From the NCBI GenBank assembly GCA_022497155.1, contig MU385757.1:351008-415007 (forward strand): a DNA stretch of 64,000 bases. Direction: 5' to 3'. Origin of the DNA: Whalleya microplaca. Taxonomy: Eukaryota > Ascomycota > Sordariomycetes > Xylariales > Xylariaceae. Of the stretch, positions 35,959 to 48,900 are shown piece after piece. A program made the translations under genes and the position numbers. Every line of letters begins with the position of its first letter. Positions within the stretch are counted from its first letter, which is position 1. The notes beneath the pieces were generated by a model, which was not told the origin of the DNA, did no database searches, and saw only the letters and a list, made by a program, of their open reading frames with translations.

Positions 35959-38900
35959 TCCTTCCTAGATTTTATTATAAATATTTTTATTATAAAAAAA
36001 TCTAATTAATTAATATAAACGTAAAAAATATTTACTTTATTTACTTTTTAAAAACTCTCGCTTTAGGTTTAACTGCCCTTTTTTTTTATTTAGTTTTATA
36101 TATTTTTTAATAAACCTACGTTATTTTATATATTTTAATCGATTAAGTTTAATAAAAAAAAGAGTTTTTTATCGATTAATAGCAGCTATATATCTTTTAT
36201 AGTCTGCCTAACTATTTTATTTTATAAAAAAAGTAAGCTATAGCCGTTTTTCTAATGTAGTAAACTTATTTTTTACCTATTTATATAAAATATAAGCCTT
36301 CCTATTTCGATAAGTAGTTTTTTATCGTTTTTTTATAAAGGGTTATTATTAATTAAGATTTAGGAAACCTATATAAGCTTTATATAGTTTAGGCTAATAT
36401 CGGGATGTCTTTTTCGCTTAAAATAAGCTAAAAGTAAAAATAGGCTTAAGTTTAAGCTCTCGTTTTAGTTTATTAAAACTATCGGGTTAATTAATAATCC
36501 TATAAGCTATTATTTGCTTTATTTTCGTAATCCAGCTTTTTATTTCCCGTTTTTTATTAATAAAATAAAGATTTTTATAAAAGTAAAAAAATATAGTAAG
36601 GAAATAAAAAAGGCGAAAAATTAAATAAGCTACTTAAAAGCCGTAATTAAACTTATTTTATTATTATATTATTTAAATAAATTTAATATAAACAAAAGCT
36701 ATATTATTTTATTAGACTTAAACCTAGCGCAATCGATTAAAAGTAGCCTAAACTTTTTTTATTATAAGTATTTATAAAGTTAAACGAAAAAATAATGCGA
36801 ATTTTTATTAATATAATAATTAAAAAAAAATAAGGGCTGCTTTTTTTTTAACGTTAATAGCTATAAGGTTGCGTAAATATATAAATGCCGTTAATATAAA
36901 AAACCGGGGATTATTTAAGACAATTTAAAAAAAGAACTAATTATTAATTTAAGTAATTTTTTAATTAAGTTTTATAATAGTCCTAAAATAAACCTCCGTT
37001 TTAATAAGTTTTTTTTTAAAAATAGCAATACTTATTTAAATTATAGCAGCTATAAAAGTAATATTATAATATTAACGCTTATAGTAAACAAAAAAAGCAT
37101 TATATAAACTTAATGCTTTATTTACTTTTTATTTGTTTTTATTATAACTAAAAAAGGCGTTTTAATTAGAAATAATTTTAAGTATTTTATTACTTTTAAC
37201 TAATAAGAAATCTATTTTTAAAAAATCGATAATTTGTTTAATTTTTTGCTTTAAGTGTTATAGCTTATTTTTAATCTAAAGTTTAGGTTTATATATTTTA
37301 ATAAAAAGGCCGCGAAATTAATTAATAGTATAAAAATTGATATTAGTTACTATAACAAACGTATTAAAAATTTTTTAAAAAAGCTGCTTTTTTAAAAGCG
37401 AATTAATAAGTAAGGTTATTTTAGCCTTATATTTAAGGTCGGAATTAGCTGTAAATTTAATTTTAGCTTTATTTTTAGGTATAGCCTTAAATTTAATATT
37501 AGTTTTTAAGGCAGGCTTAGGGTTTTTATAGGCCGCTTAATTAACTTTTTTATTTTTGTTCCGGTTTTTATACCTATTTTTTTTAAATAATTTAGGTAAT
37601 TTTTTAAGCTGTAATAGTTATAACGATATTTTAATATATAAAAAGTAAGGTTTAAGATATAATATTATTGCGATAGGTTAATATAAAACTATAGAAAAAC
37701 TTAATTAATTAATTAAAGATAATAAAAAATGAGGGCAAAAAGTTAACAAATAATTAAGTAAGAATTATTAATAAATTGGTATAAAAAAACTTTTTTACGT
37801 TAGGTTTTAGTTTATAATAAATAAAGATAAGTTAGGAAGTTTTTTCTATTTTTAATTAGTTATTTAAACTTATAATAGGCTAAATATTAAATATAATAGG
37901 ATATTTAAGTCGTTATTGCTAATTTTAAAAGTCGGCTTACTTAATTTAGCCTTAGTACGTTTTCCAGGCTATTTATTATACCTTTTATTTATTTTGTCTT
38001 TATATTTTATACCCTTTCTTTTTTTTAATAACTATTAACCTAATTATTTATTTTTTATTTTCGCTTTATAATATTTACTTAATTAATTATTCGCAATTAT
38101 ATCGCAAAACTTGTTATTATATAAAAGGCAGAAAAAAAAGAAACTTTTTTTATTAAGCTTTTACATAAGTCGTCTATTCCTTTTTTTTATAAAAAGTCTT
38201 ATATCTAAAAATTAAATCTTTTATTATAATAGCGTTAATCGAAAACTAAATAACCTTAAACGCTTTTATCGGGTTATAATAGTTCGTTAAAATCTAATAA
38301 ATATTTAGGACAAAACGTATATCGGTAATCCTTTTTTTAAAACTCGTAAAGTAGGTATTAAATTCCCGCTATTTAATCGAGTTAAATTTTATTAAAATAA
38401 TCTTAATTTTTGTAATTTTTCTTCGATTTTTTTATCCCGTTTTATTTTATTATCGCTTCTTTTTTAAAGTAGGTAAATCGGCTATATAAATAGTTAAAAA
38501 CTTTCGTTATTTTTTTTTCTATCGATTTATATTTTAGCGTTAAGTTCTTTTTATATTTTAAATTTACTGTTTTTAAACGATCGAAAACTTTTAATTCGAT
38601 AATAAAAAACGTTAATTATATTTTTAGTCTTTATTTTAACATTAAATTTAATTGTTTTAATTTAAAGATTAATAAGGATAAACTACTTTAATTTTAGAAG
38701 AATAATATAAGCTGTTATTTTTTAAAAACTAGTATAATAAATAAGTTTATCCGAATAAGTCCCTTTTTTATTTAACGTATATAATTTTTGCTAATTAATA
38801 TAAAATAATTCGACTAATAAAAATTAGACTTTTTAATAGTTTTAAGGAAAATCGGTATTATATTTGGGAATTTATAGTTTCGAAATTTTATTATAAAGAT

Positions 38901-40425
38901 TAAATATAAAAGCTTGCTTTAAAATATATTAAATATTTTAAGGTAATAAAATATTTTCTCGATTAATAATATCTTTTTTTATCGAGATTTGCGAAACTAA
39001 TTTTGTTAATAATTTAATATTTTATTTAATCGAAAATCGCCGTATATAATTTGGAGTTTTTATTTAGAAATATAATATTTATAATAAAATTTTTTGCCGG
39101 CTTTGCGAGAATCGGTTCGTTAGTTTTAAAGATAAACGCTATAATAAAATATAGTTATTTTATAGATATCGATTAATAAAGGGCTAATTCGGGAGTTCGT
39201 ATAGGAATTATATAATTAGTATTTAAGTAAATAAATATTTATTCCGGGATAAAAAATATGCGTATTTACAGGTTTATTAATCGAGAGATCCTTTTTTTAA
39301 TAGCGATATTAATTACGATAATTTTAATTTAATAAGTTGTTTTAAAAATAATATATATCTAGGCTAAATTATTAAAAAAATCTGTCTTTTTTTACCGAGG
39401 TTATAAGCGGCTTTATTTATAGCTTATAATAAATTCTTTCGTTTAATTAATTAGTTATATATTAAAATTTGCGGTTATATTTTTTAATTTAAGCTTTTTT
39501 TTATATTATTTTTTTATATTTACTGTAATTTTATAAAACCTTATTTTTATAAAATATTAATTTATATAAAATGTAAAAAAAAATAATCTAATTTATTAAT
39601 ATTATTTTTTAATATTTGATTATAAGTTTTTCGTTTTGTTAATAATATTTTAGGTAGTTTAATTTTAATTATTTTTTCGGGTGTTTTATTTTTTATAATC
39701 TTTTAATCTTTATTAAGCTCGACCTTTTTAATTTAGTTATAGGTTATTAGGCTTTTTTATATATTTTTATTTTAATATGCCGTATTATTATTTACTAGTT
39801 TAGCGTTTTTATAATTATTTTTTATTTTATTATAGCTACCTAATTAATAATTATTATAAGGTTTGTTAAATTTTTAATACCTTTTTATATTTCGAATAAA
39901 TTTTTTTAGTTAATTAAAAGAAAATACTTTTTATAATATTATCCCGTTTAATTTTTTTTAAAAAAACCTATTTTATTTTTATTTTTTTGCAATTCGATAA
40001 AGCTTAGTTTATTTATATTTTAGTTTTTTATTTTTAGATATATCGATATCCCGTATTATATTATAAAATAAAACTAGGCTGCTTTATTTTAATAGTTATA
40101 ACCGTTTTTTTAATAAATATTATCGATTATTTCGTTCCGCCGTTTTTTTTTTGTTTTTTTATTAAAATTTGTGCCATTTTCGCGACATTTTTGTCTTATT
40201 GTTTAAATATTTTTACCTTTTTAGTAATAAGATTTTTTTTATTACGGATGTCCGACTAATTAAAGACTTACTAAAATAATAAGATTATTTCGATCGGTAT
40301 AATAAGTTTTTTATTATAAACTAGTTTATATAATATAAATTTATATTTTTATATAAATGTTCAATTAGCCTAAAATATAGTTTTAAATTTTTTAATTTAT
40401 AATTTATTAATTTCTCCCGTTATAT

Positions 40426-40714
40426 TGTCTTGGGACAAGGTGTCGGGGTGAAACGAAAGTGAGATATCAAGTCAAAATGAGTATATATTAGCTGCTAAAG
40501 CTGTATGTATGTATGACTATCTGGTAATATCTATTATAAAAAAGTGAAAGAAATGTAAGAGAAAAAGTCAGCTAAATATAAATATATAATCCACTATAAA
40601 TTGCCTTATAGAATACCCTGTGGATACCTTATGGAATGCCTTATAACGTAGCTCCAAGGGGCTTCTAATAGCTCTTAAGCTGCTGTCAATACCCGTAATC
40701 CCCTGCCCCATTAT
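40426..40714 (-). repeat. TRIM-1 outer LTR (left)
   Basis: Plus-strand start TGTCTTGGGACAAGG, end TGCCCCATTATA. This is one of the less mutated copies of the family LTR. Confidence 0.85.
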
Positions 40715-40869
40715 ATCCCTCCCTAATTTTTCAGCTAGCATTCACGCAGCTAAAAAATCTGAAAAAAAAAAAAAAAAAAAAAGAAAAATAAAAACACGCC
40801 CCATACTTAAATACCTAACCTTTAGATCTGAAAAAAAAAAATTTTCACCCCAAAGACCTTAAGGTAATA

Positions 40870-41400
40870 GGTTAAATAGCTACAGCTATCAATAGCAGCT
40901 AGCAGTAATAGGTTAGGTTAGGTGGCTATAGCTTATAGCTAATTAGCAGCAAATCAGGTAATAACAAATAATAACAGGTTAGCTAGCCACAGCTAACCAT
41001 AGCTTTCAATAAGTCAGCTAGCCACAGCTAGCCACAGCTTTTAATAGGTTAAATAGCCACAGCTATTAGTAGCAGCAGCTGTAACAACTCAAATCAGGTA
41101 ACCTCCTTATAAGCCTCCCTAATAAGTAATAGCAGATTAGCAGGTAATAATAGGTCAGCAAGTAATAGCAGGTCAGCTAGCTATAGCTAACCATAGCTTT
41201 CAATAAATCAAATAGCCATAGCTATTAGCAGCAGCAGCTATAGCAACTCAAATCAGGTAACCTCCCTATAAGCCTCCCTAACAAATAACAACAGGTCAGC
41301 AGGTAATAGCAGGTTAGCAGGTGATAGCAGGTCAACTAGCTATAGCTATTAGCAGCAGTAGTAGCAGGAGCAGCTATAACCTCCCTTACTGCTAAAAATA
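40870..41400. repeat. AGCT/CAGGT-rich minisatellite in TRIM-1, unit 1
   Basis: Irregular tandem motifs such as TAGCTAGCCACAGCTAACC and AACAGCAGGTCAGCAGGT fill this stretch. It keeps more CpA than the surrounding DNA, so it is less RIP-altered. Confidence 0.75.
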
Positions 41401-41929
41401 ACATTCAAATAATATAGTATATTAAAATATATAAAAAAATATTATCCGATATCGTCGTCTATACAAATTATATACGTATTAATAGCTAGCTATATCTAAC
41501 TATATACTAAATACAATTAGCTTATTACCGTTACCCATATAAAAATAGACAGGTTTATATATAAAAACATACGGTCTAATATCTTTAATATTATCGCGCT
41601 CTATATTCCTAATATATAAAAAAAAGAAAATTCGTAAATCGTAAGTAATAAATAATATAAATATAATATAAATAAATAGAAGCAGCTAGCTATCGATTTA
41701 GCATATAGCTTAGTTCGATTTATATAGAAAACAGGTGGCTATCGGACGAAAAGGAATAATCCGCGTGCGATTTATCGGATAAAAGTAAAATAAACTCGAT
41801 AATAGATATACTTTAAGTAGCTATTACTAATAAATTCTATATTTCCGTAATTTATAATATAACAAAAAAGACTATTTTATTCGATTAATCAAAAGGTAAA
41901 AAAATTAAGGCTTATCCGAGAGAGCCAAA

Positions 41930-42227
41930 TATCTTGGGACAAAGTATTAGGATAAAACGAAAGTAAGATATCAAGTCAAAAATAAATATATATAGCTACT
42001 AAAGCTATCTATATATATAATTATTTAATTATTTAATAATATCTATTATAAAAAAGTAAAAAAGATATAAGAAAAAAAGTCAGCTAAATATAGATATATA
42101 ATCTACTATAAATTACCCTATAGAATGCCCTATAAATACCCTATAAAATATCTTATAACGTAACTTCAAGGGGCTTTTAATAACTCCTAAGCTATTATTA
42201 ATACCCGTAATCCCCTGCCCTATTATA
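41930..42227 (-). repeat. TRIM-1 shared middle LTR
   Basis: Plus-strand start TATCTTGGGACAAAG, end TGCCCTATTATA. It is shared by the two tandem units, as expected from homologous recombination between LTRs. Confidence 0.85.
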
Positions 42228-42269
42228 TCCCTCCCTGATTTTTCAGCTAGCATTTACGCAACTAAAAAA

Positions 42270-42300
<31 letters not shown>

Positions 42301-42369
42301 TAAAAACACGCCCCACACTTAAATACCTAACCTTCAGATCTAAAAAAAAAAAATTTTTACCCTAAGGAC

Positions 42370-42900
42370 CTTAAGGTAACAGGTTAAATAACTACAGCTA
42401 TTAGTAGCAGCTAGCAGCAGCAGGTTAGGTCAGGTAGCCATAGCTTACAGCTAATTAGCAGCAAGTCAGGTAATAACAAGTAACAACAGGTTAGCTAGCC
42501 ACAGCTAACCATAGCTTTCAACAGGTCAGCTAGCCATAGCTAGCTATAACTTTCAATAAGTCAAATAGCCACAGCTATTAACAGCAGCAGCTACAATAGC
42601 TCAAATTAGGTGACCTCCTTATAAGCCTCCCTAACAGGTAATAGCAGGTTAGCAGGTAATAATAGGTTAACAGGTAACAGCAAGTTAGCTAGCCATAGCT
42701 AACCACAGCTTTTAACAGGTCAGATAGCCACAGCTATTAGCAGCAGCAGCTATAACAGCTCAAATCAAGTGACCTCCCTATAAGCCTCCCTAGCAAATAA
42801 CAGCAGGTCAATAGGTAACAGCAGGTTAATAAGTAATAGCAGGTTAGCTAGCTATAACTATTAATAGCAGCAGCAGCAAAAACAGCTATAGCCTCCCTTA
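42370..42900. repeat. AGCT/CAGGT-rich minisatellite in TRIM-1, unit 2
   Basis: This is the same array as at 40870-41400, in the second internal copy, with the same order of motifs and small differences. Confidence 0.75.
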
Positions 42901-43441
42901 CTGCTAAAAATAACATTTAAATAATATAATATATTAAGGTATATAAAAAAGTATTATCCGATATCGTTGTTTATACAAATTATATATATATTAATAGCTA
43001 GCTATATTTAGCTACATATTAAGTATAATTAGCTTATTACCGTTACCTATATAAAAATGGACAGGTTTATATACAAAAATATACGGTCTAATATCTCTAG
43101 TATTATCGCGTTCTATATTCCTAATATATAAAAAAAAAAAAATTCATAAATCGTAAGTAACAAGTAACGTAAATATGATATAAATAAATAAGAACAGCTA
43201 GCTATCGATCTAATATATAGCTTAATTCGATTTATATAGGAAACAAGTAGCTATCGGACGAAAGGGAATAATCCGCGTGCAATTTATCGGATAAAAATAA
43301 AGTAAGCTCGACAGTAGATATACTTCAAGTAGCTATTACTAATAAATTCTATACTTCCGTAACTTATAATATAACAAAAAGAACTATTTTACTCGATTAA
43401 TTAAAAGGCAAAAAAATTAAAGCCTATCCGGAAGAGCTAAA

Positions 43442-43731
43442 TATCTTGGGATAGGGTGTCGGGGTGAAATAAAAGTAAGATATCAAGTTAAAATGAGTGT
43501 ATATTAGCTGCCAGAGCTGTATATATATATGACTATCTAGTAATATCTGTTGTAAAAAAGTAAAAAAGATATAAGGGAAAAGGTCAGCTAAATATAGGTA
43601 TATAATCCACTATAAATTGCCCTATGGAGTGCTCTGTGGATACCCTGTGGAATGCCTTGTAACGTGGCTCCAAGGGGCTTCTAGTGGCTCCTAAGCTGCT
43701 GTCAATACCCGTAATCCCCTGCCCCATTACA
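43442..43731 (-). repeat. TRIM-1 outer LTR (right)
   Basis: Plus-strand start TATCTTGGGATAGGG, end TGCCCCATTACA. It is followed directly by the ATAT target duplicate and Gypsy-2b sequence. Confidence 0.85.
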
Positions 43732-44355
43732 ATATATATAAAGAATCTTATAATCGGTTGATAGTTTATTTTTATTTATCCTTATATCTAAAAATAATAT
43801 ATAAGTCCGACTTATATTTTAATACTTAATTATATAATATTTTTAGCTACTTTTACCTTATTTTTTAAGCCTTTATTATATTTAATTATTATAAAAATAC
43901 TATAGTTAATATAAATATAGTCTTAAAAAAACTTTTATATTTTAATTATTATAATATTTTTTAATGTCTTAGCTTTAAGCTACTTTAATAGTTTATTTTT
44001 TATTTCGATAATAGCCGAATATTTATTATTATTCGGGAAAAACTAAATATTAATAATTTAAATAATTAGTAACTATTTTAGCGTTAAAAAAAGTCTTTAA
44101 TCTTTAAATCGTCTATTTGTAAAAGGCTGGCATTTTAGGCAATATTTAACGGCAGTCGCGATTTTTTAATATATCTTTTTTTAGTAGTAAAATTTAACTA
44201 TTTTATTATAAGTTAATTTTTATTTTCGATACGTTTTAACTTTCGAGTAATAGTTTTTAATAATACGTTTTTGTTAATTAATATTATTAATAATATGCCG
44301 TTAGTTATATTTCTTATAAAATTTCCGCTATAAAATTTTTTTTTAAATTACGTAT

Positions 44356-44664
44356 TGTAATAGGGCAAAGGGATTACGGGTATTAACAGCAGCTTAGAAG
44401 CCACTAAAAGCCCCCTGGAGCTACGTTATAAGGCACTTTATAAGGCACTTTATAGGGTATTTATAGGGCATTTTATAGGGCAATTTACAGTGGATTATAT
44501 ACCTGTATTTAGCTGACCTTTTCTTTTATATCTTTTTCACTTTTTTACTATAGATATTATTAAATAGTTAGATAATTATACATATATAGCTCTGGTAGTT
44601 ATATATACTCATTTTTAACCTGATATCTTACTTTCGATTTACTTTAACACCTTATCTTAAAATA
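44356..44664 (+). repeat. TRIM-2 5' LTR
   Basis: It starts TGTAATAGGGC and ends CTTATCTTAAAATA. It is the reverse complement of the TRIM-1 LTRs and the same sense as TRIM-3. Confidence 0.85.
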
Positions 44665-45189
44665 TTTAGCTTTCCCGGACAGGCCTCGACTTTTTTGCCT
44701 TCTAATTAATCGAGTAAAACAGTCCTTTTATACCATACGTTACGGAAGCATAGAATTCATTAGCAATAACTACTTGAAGTATATTTATTGTCGAGCTTAC
44801 TTTATTTTTATCCGATAAATCGCACGCGGATTATTTTATTTTATCCGATAGCTACCTGTCTTTTATATAAATCGAACTAAGCTATATGCTCGATCGATAG
44901 CTAGTTAGCTGCTTTATTTATATATTACATTTATGTTATTTGTTATTTACGATTTACGAATTTTCTTTTTTTTATATATTAGGACATTAGGAATATAAAG
45001 CGCGATAATACTAGAGATATTAGATTATATGTTTTTATATATAAACCTGTTTATTTTATATAAGTAACGGTAATAAGCTAATTATATTTAATATATAGCT
45101 AAATATAGCTAGCTATTAATACGTATATAATTTATATGGATAACAATATCGGATGGTACTTTTTTATATACCCTAATACACCTTATTAC

Positions 45190-45480
45190 TTAAATGCTAC
45201 CTTTAGTAATAAGGGAGGCTATTAGCTGCTGTTGCTACTGCTGCTAATAGCTGTGGCTAGCTAACCTGCTATCACCTGCTAACCTGCTGTTACCTGCTGT
45301 TACCTGCTAGGGAGGCTTATAGGGAGGTTACCTAACCTGACCTGCTGCTGCTAATAGCTGTGGCTATCTGACCTGTTGAAAGCCGTGGCTAGCTGTGGCT
45401 AGCTAACCTATTGTCACCTAACCTCCTGCTGCTGTTGCTGCTGTTGCTAATAGCTATAGCTATCTGACTTATTACCTTAA
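45190..45480. repeat. CTGCTG/AGCTGTGGC-rich minisatellite of TRIM-2
   Basis: Tandem motifs CTGCTGTTACCTG and GTGGCTAGCTGTGGCTAGC are the plus-strand counterpart of the TRIM-1 arrays. They are relatively free of RIP changes. Confidence 0.75.
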
Positions 45481-45608
45481 GGTCTTTAGGGTGAAAATTT
45501 TTTTTTTTTCAGATCTGAAGGTTAGGCATTTAAGTGTGGGGCGTGTTTTCATTTTTTTTTTTTTGATTTTTTAGCTGCGTAAACGCTAGCTGAAAAATTA
45601 AGGAGGGA

Positions 45609-45730
45609 TATAATGGGACAAGGGGATTACGGGTATTAATAGCAGCTTAGAAGCCACTAAAAGCCCCCTGGAGCTACGTTATAGGACACTTCACAAGGCA
45701 CTCCACAGGGTATCTATAAGGCACTCCATA
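45609..45730 (+). repeat. TRIM-2 3' LTR, left fragment
   Basis: It starts TATAATGGGAC after the polypurine tract and is cut at 45730 by Gypsy-3. The last five bases, CCATA, are the Gypsy-3 target duplication. Confidence 0.85.
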
Positions 45731-45921
45731 TATAATGGGCTGTGCTATAGTGAGGAATATCGGCGATTATAAGCCGATATAATAACACAACTCTCGAAAG
45801 CTAGTATAAATGTTTTCGAGCTATGCCGATATACCTTTTTAATTTTCTTTTCTTTTTTAGTTAAAAAATAAACACTTATTTAGTATTATAAAATTATATT
45901 TTAACGTAATAGCTTTTTATA
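45731..45921 (+). repeat. Gypsy-3 5' LTR with conserved hairpins
   Basis: It starts TATAATGGGC and ends TTTTTATA. It contains the inverted repeat ATATCGGC / GCCGATAT (45757-45780), then a CTCTCGA... / ...TCGAG stem around a TATAAAT box (about 45791-45820), then a third GCCGATAT (45825-45832). Confidence 0.88.
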
Positions 45922-45967
45922 TATTTTCTAACTTACTAACTCCCGAGTTATGTTAAAGCAGATTAAA

Positions 45968-48900
45968 ATGTCAGAAAAAGTTTTAAAATAGCCCCCTAAT
46001 AATCCGGAAATACCGTTAGCGAGATACGCAGAAACACTAAATATTTAAGTCTATTAGATTTACACCCGCCTCGAGCAAACATACGTAATATTAAAAGCGG
46101 TATTAAAAAATAATTCGGAAAAATAACAATTAAAATAAGCAGCTTACGAACAAAAACTAAAAAAATAATAAAACGAATTATTATAACGCCAGGCGGTTTT
46201 AAAAATATAATTACGAAAAAACCTCGACCTATTAATTATATAAAACGCGAATATAATAGAAAATACTCCTATATAAAACTCTCGGGATTTTTAAAAACCT
46301 TAAAAATAATTAGCCTAAATAGATATAAACCTTTAATTAAAAAACCCGCAGTTAAGAAATCCTTAAGTATTTTTAATACCCGCCCTAATAATTACTATAG
46401 CCCCGGTACTTAAACATAAACTATTATTATAGCCCGAAAAGTTTAGGAGCAAGCGTAACTATTATCCCGTATAAAAAATATTAATAAAATATAAGTTTTA
46501 AAAAGATACGGAATTTATAAAAAAAAACTAGGATAAGTAATATAATATTTATAAGCGGCTCGAGAATAATATATAATACGTAATAAAGTTATATTATATT
46601 ATAAAAAAACCTAATAAAATATATAACCTAGCATTTTTTTTTAATACTTGTTAAACGCTTATAAAAACTGCAATAAAGCTATTAAAACGGGGGGCAACTT
46701 ATATAAATACCGCTAGTTTACTAATTAAACTTTTATATTTTTTTATACTAATTTCGAGCAACTACTAATAAAAATAAAAGGTAATATATAAAATAATAAA
46801 GCGAAACTCGTATTTATTAAAAAAGCGATTAACGATAAACTTAAAAACGCGCTAATTTTAATAACGCTACCGAATATCTACTAAAACTAGGTTTATTAAA
46901 TAATAAATATCGCAATCTGACTTAAAAAGTCGCTATTTTATTATAGCGGGAACAGCTTAAAAAGCGGAATTACACCAAATAAATTACCCCTTCCGGGCCT
47001 ATTACTTCTTATCTTTAATTGCCCTAAAACTAATTATAAAAGCGATATATTAATAACCGGTATAACTGCGCTAATAAAAAACTAGCGGGCCAAATAAATA
47101 ACAAACAAAAAACGAAACGCTTAAATAAAACGCGGAAAATACTTACGATATAAAAAAAAAAGCTACCTATTTAAAAAATATACCTATCGTTTTATAAAAC
47201 TACCTACCTATATTAAAGTTAACGTAATAATAAGCTATAAATTTAAAAAAAATAGGGCCGAAAAAACACTAAAAAAGCAGGAAAACAAGTAGCTCCTAAA
47301 CAAAATCGCGTTTAAAAACTTAATATAATAATAGAAAAAATTAATATAACCGAATAATTTATAAACGGGGAATTTTTTATAATCGATATATATTTAAATT
47401 AATAACTATATATAAAAATTTTTATAAATTTAAAATATAAATATTATATTATTATTAATAAAAATATAATAAAATGTCTAAAATTACCGCGTATATTTAT
47501 CCGGGAAAAAACGGTAGAAAAAACTACTCGTAAAAAAGGATTAAATATTTCGGGCATAATTTATAAAATAACTTATATAAAAGCTAATTTTAATAAATAT
47601 AAATTAAAAACATTTACGTATATTATATTAAGGCTAAATTATTTTATAATATTAAAAAAGCCCTAAATAAAACGTAACCGGGTAATATATATAATATATA
47701 AATATATATTATATATAAAAGTTACCGGAAACTTAAAAGTATAAAAAAAAATATTCCTTAAAAACTATAAAAATCCGCGAAATTCGGGAGGCGGAAGCAT
47801 ATTAATGCGATATATTTTATAAAAGAAATAAAAAAAGCTCGGAAATAAAAAAAGCTGGGAAAATAAATAATAATTTAGCAAACGGCTATATTTATTATTA
47901 TATTAGCGGATATTAATAAAGCCTTAGCGTCTAAAAAAAAACTAACGTTTAAAAAAATCTCCCCTTTTAATTAAAAGGTTAGAAATAATTATTCGAGAAA
48001 AAAAAAGGCAAGAATTTTCTGTCGTATTATTTAAAAGCCGATTATAAAATTAACTTAAACTATAATAAAATAGGCAAAAAGTTACTTACTTTTTAAAGGC
48101 TATTATATAATATATTCCGGAAAAAATTATTAGCGTTATAGAAAATATTAATTAAATTATTAGATAAAAGATATATCTATATAAATAGCTTATTTATAAA
48201 AGTCTTTATATTTTTTATCCGGAAACTAAATAGCAGATTCCGTTTTTATTATAATTATAAAATATTAAATAATATTATTTAGCGGGATCGATACCTGCTT
48301 CCGTTTATATAAAAAACGCTTAAAACCTTTTCGGGAATAAAATAATTTTTTAAAATAAATATTAAGTCGGCTTTTTATAAAATTAAAATTAAGGAGGGAA
48401 ATAAATAAAAAACAGCTTTTTATACCCGCTTTAAGCTATTCGAGTAACTTATAACCCTTTTCGGCCTAATAGGTATTTCTGTAATATTTTAGCATTATAT
48501 AAACGGTATATTAAAAAAATACCTGAATATCTTTTATTTAATATATATAAATAATATATTAATTTATTTTTTTAAAATAAAAAAAATTTATATTAATAAA
48601 GTAAAAAAGGTATTAAAATATTTAAAAATAGCAGGCTTAAATTTAAATATAAATAAGTATAAATTTATAATAACTATTACGAAATACTTAGGATTTATTA
48701 TCGAAATAAAAAAAAAGGTTTATATAAATCTAGCTAAGGTATAAATAATCAGGGAATAAAAGCCTCCTAAAATACTTAAAAAAGTCTGTAATTTTCTGGG
48801 ATTTATAAACTTTTACCGGGATTTTATTAAAAACTATATAAATTTTACTACCTTTTTATCGGCATTTATAAAAAAAGAGGTATTATTTCGATAAAAGCTT

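Larger units (their letters stand above)
40426..43731 (-). mobile_element. TRIM-1: non-autonomous LTR element in tandem LTR-internal-LTR-internal-LTR form
   Basis: Three LTRs (40426-40714, 41930-42227, 43442-43731) alternate with two copies of the same ~1.2-kb internal region. On the minus strand each LTR starts T(G/A)TAAT and ends CCCAAGACA or its RIP form. The flanks show a 4-bp duplication ATAT (40422-40425 / 43732-43735), and the broken Gypsy-2b sequence resumes on the right. Polypurine tracts on the minus strand (from 40715 and 42228, GGGAGGGA) precede the LTRs. The internal region contains A-tracts, an AGCT-rich minisatellite and a conserved unique block, with no protein-coding frame. 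A single unit is about 1.5 kb, a TRIM-like size. Confidence 0.85.

Noticed and set aside
40870..42900. Regular spaced repeats as a possible CRISPR array
   Set aside because: Units are contiguous or irregular minisatellite motifs inside a eukaryotic LTR element, without unique spacers.
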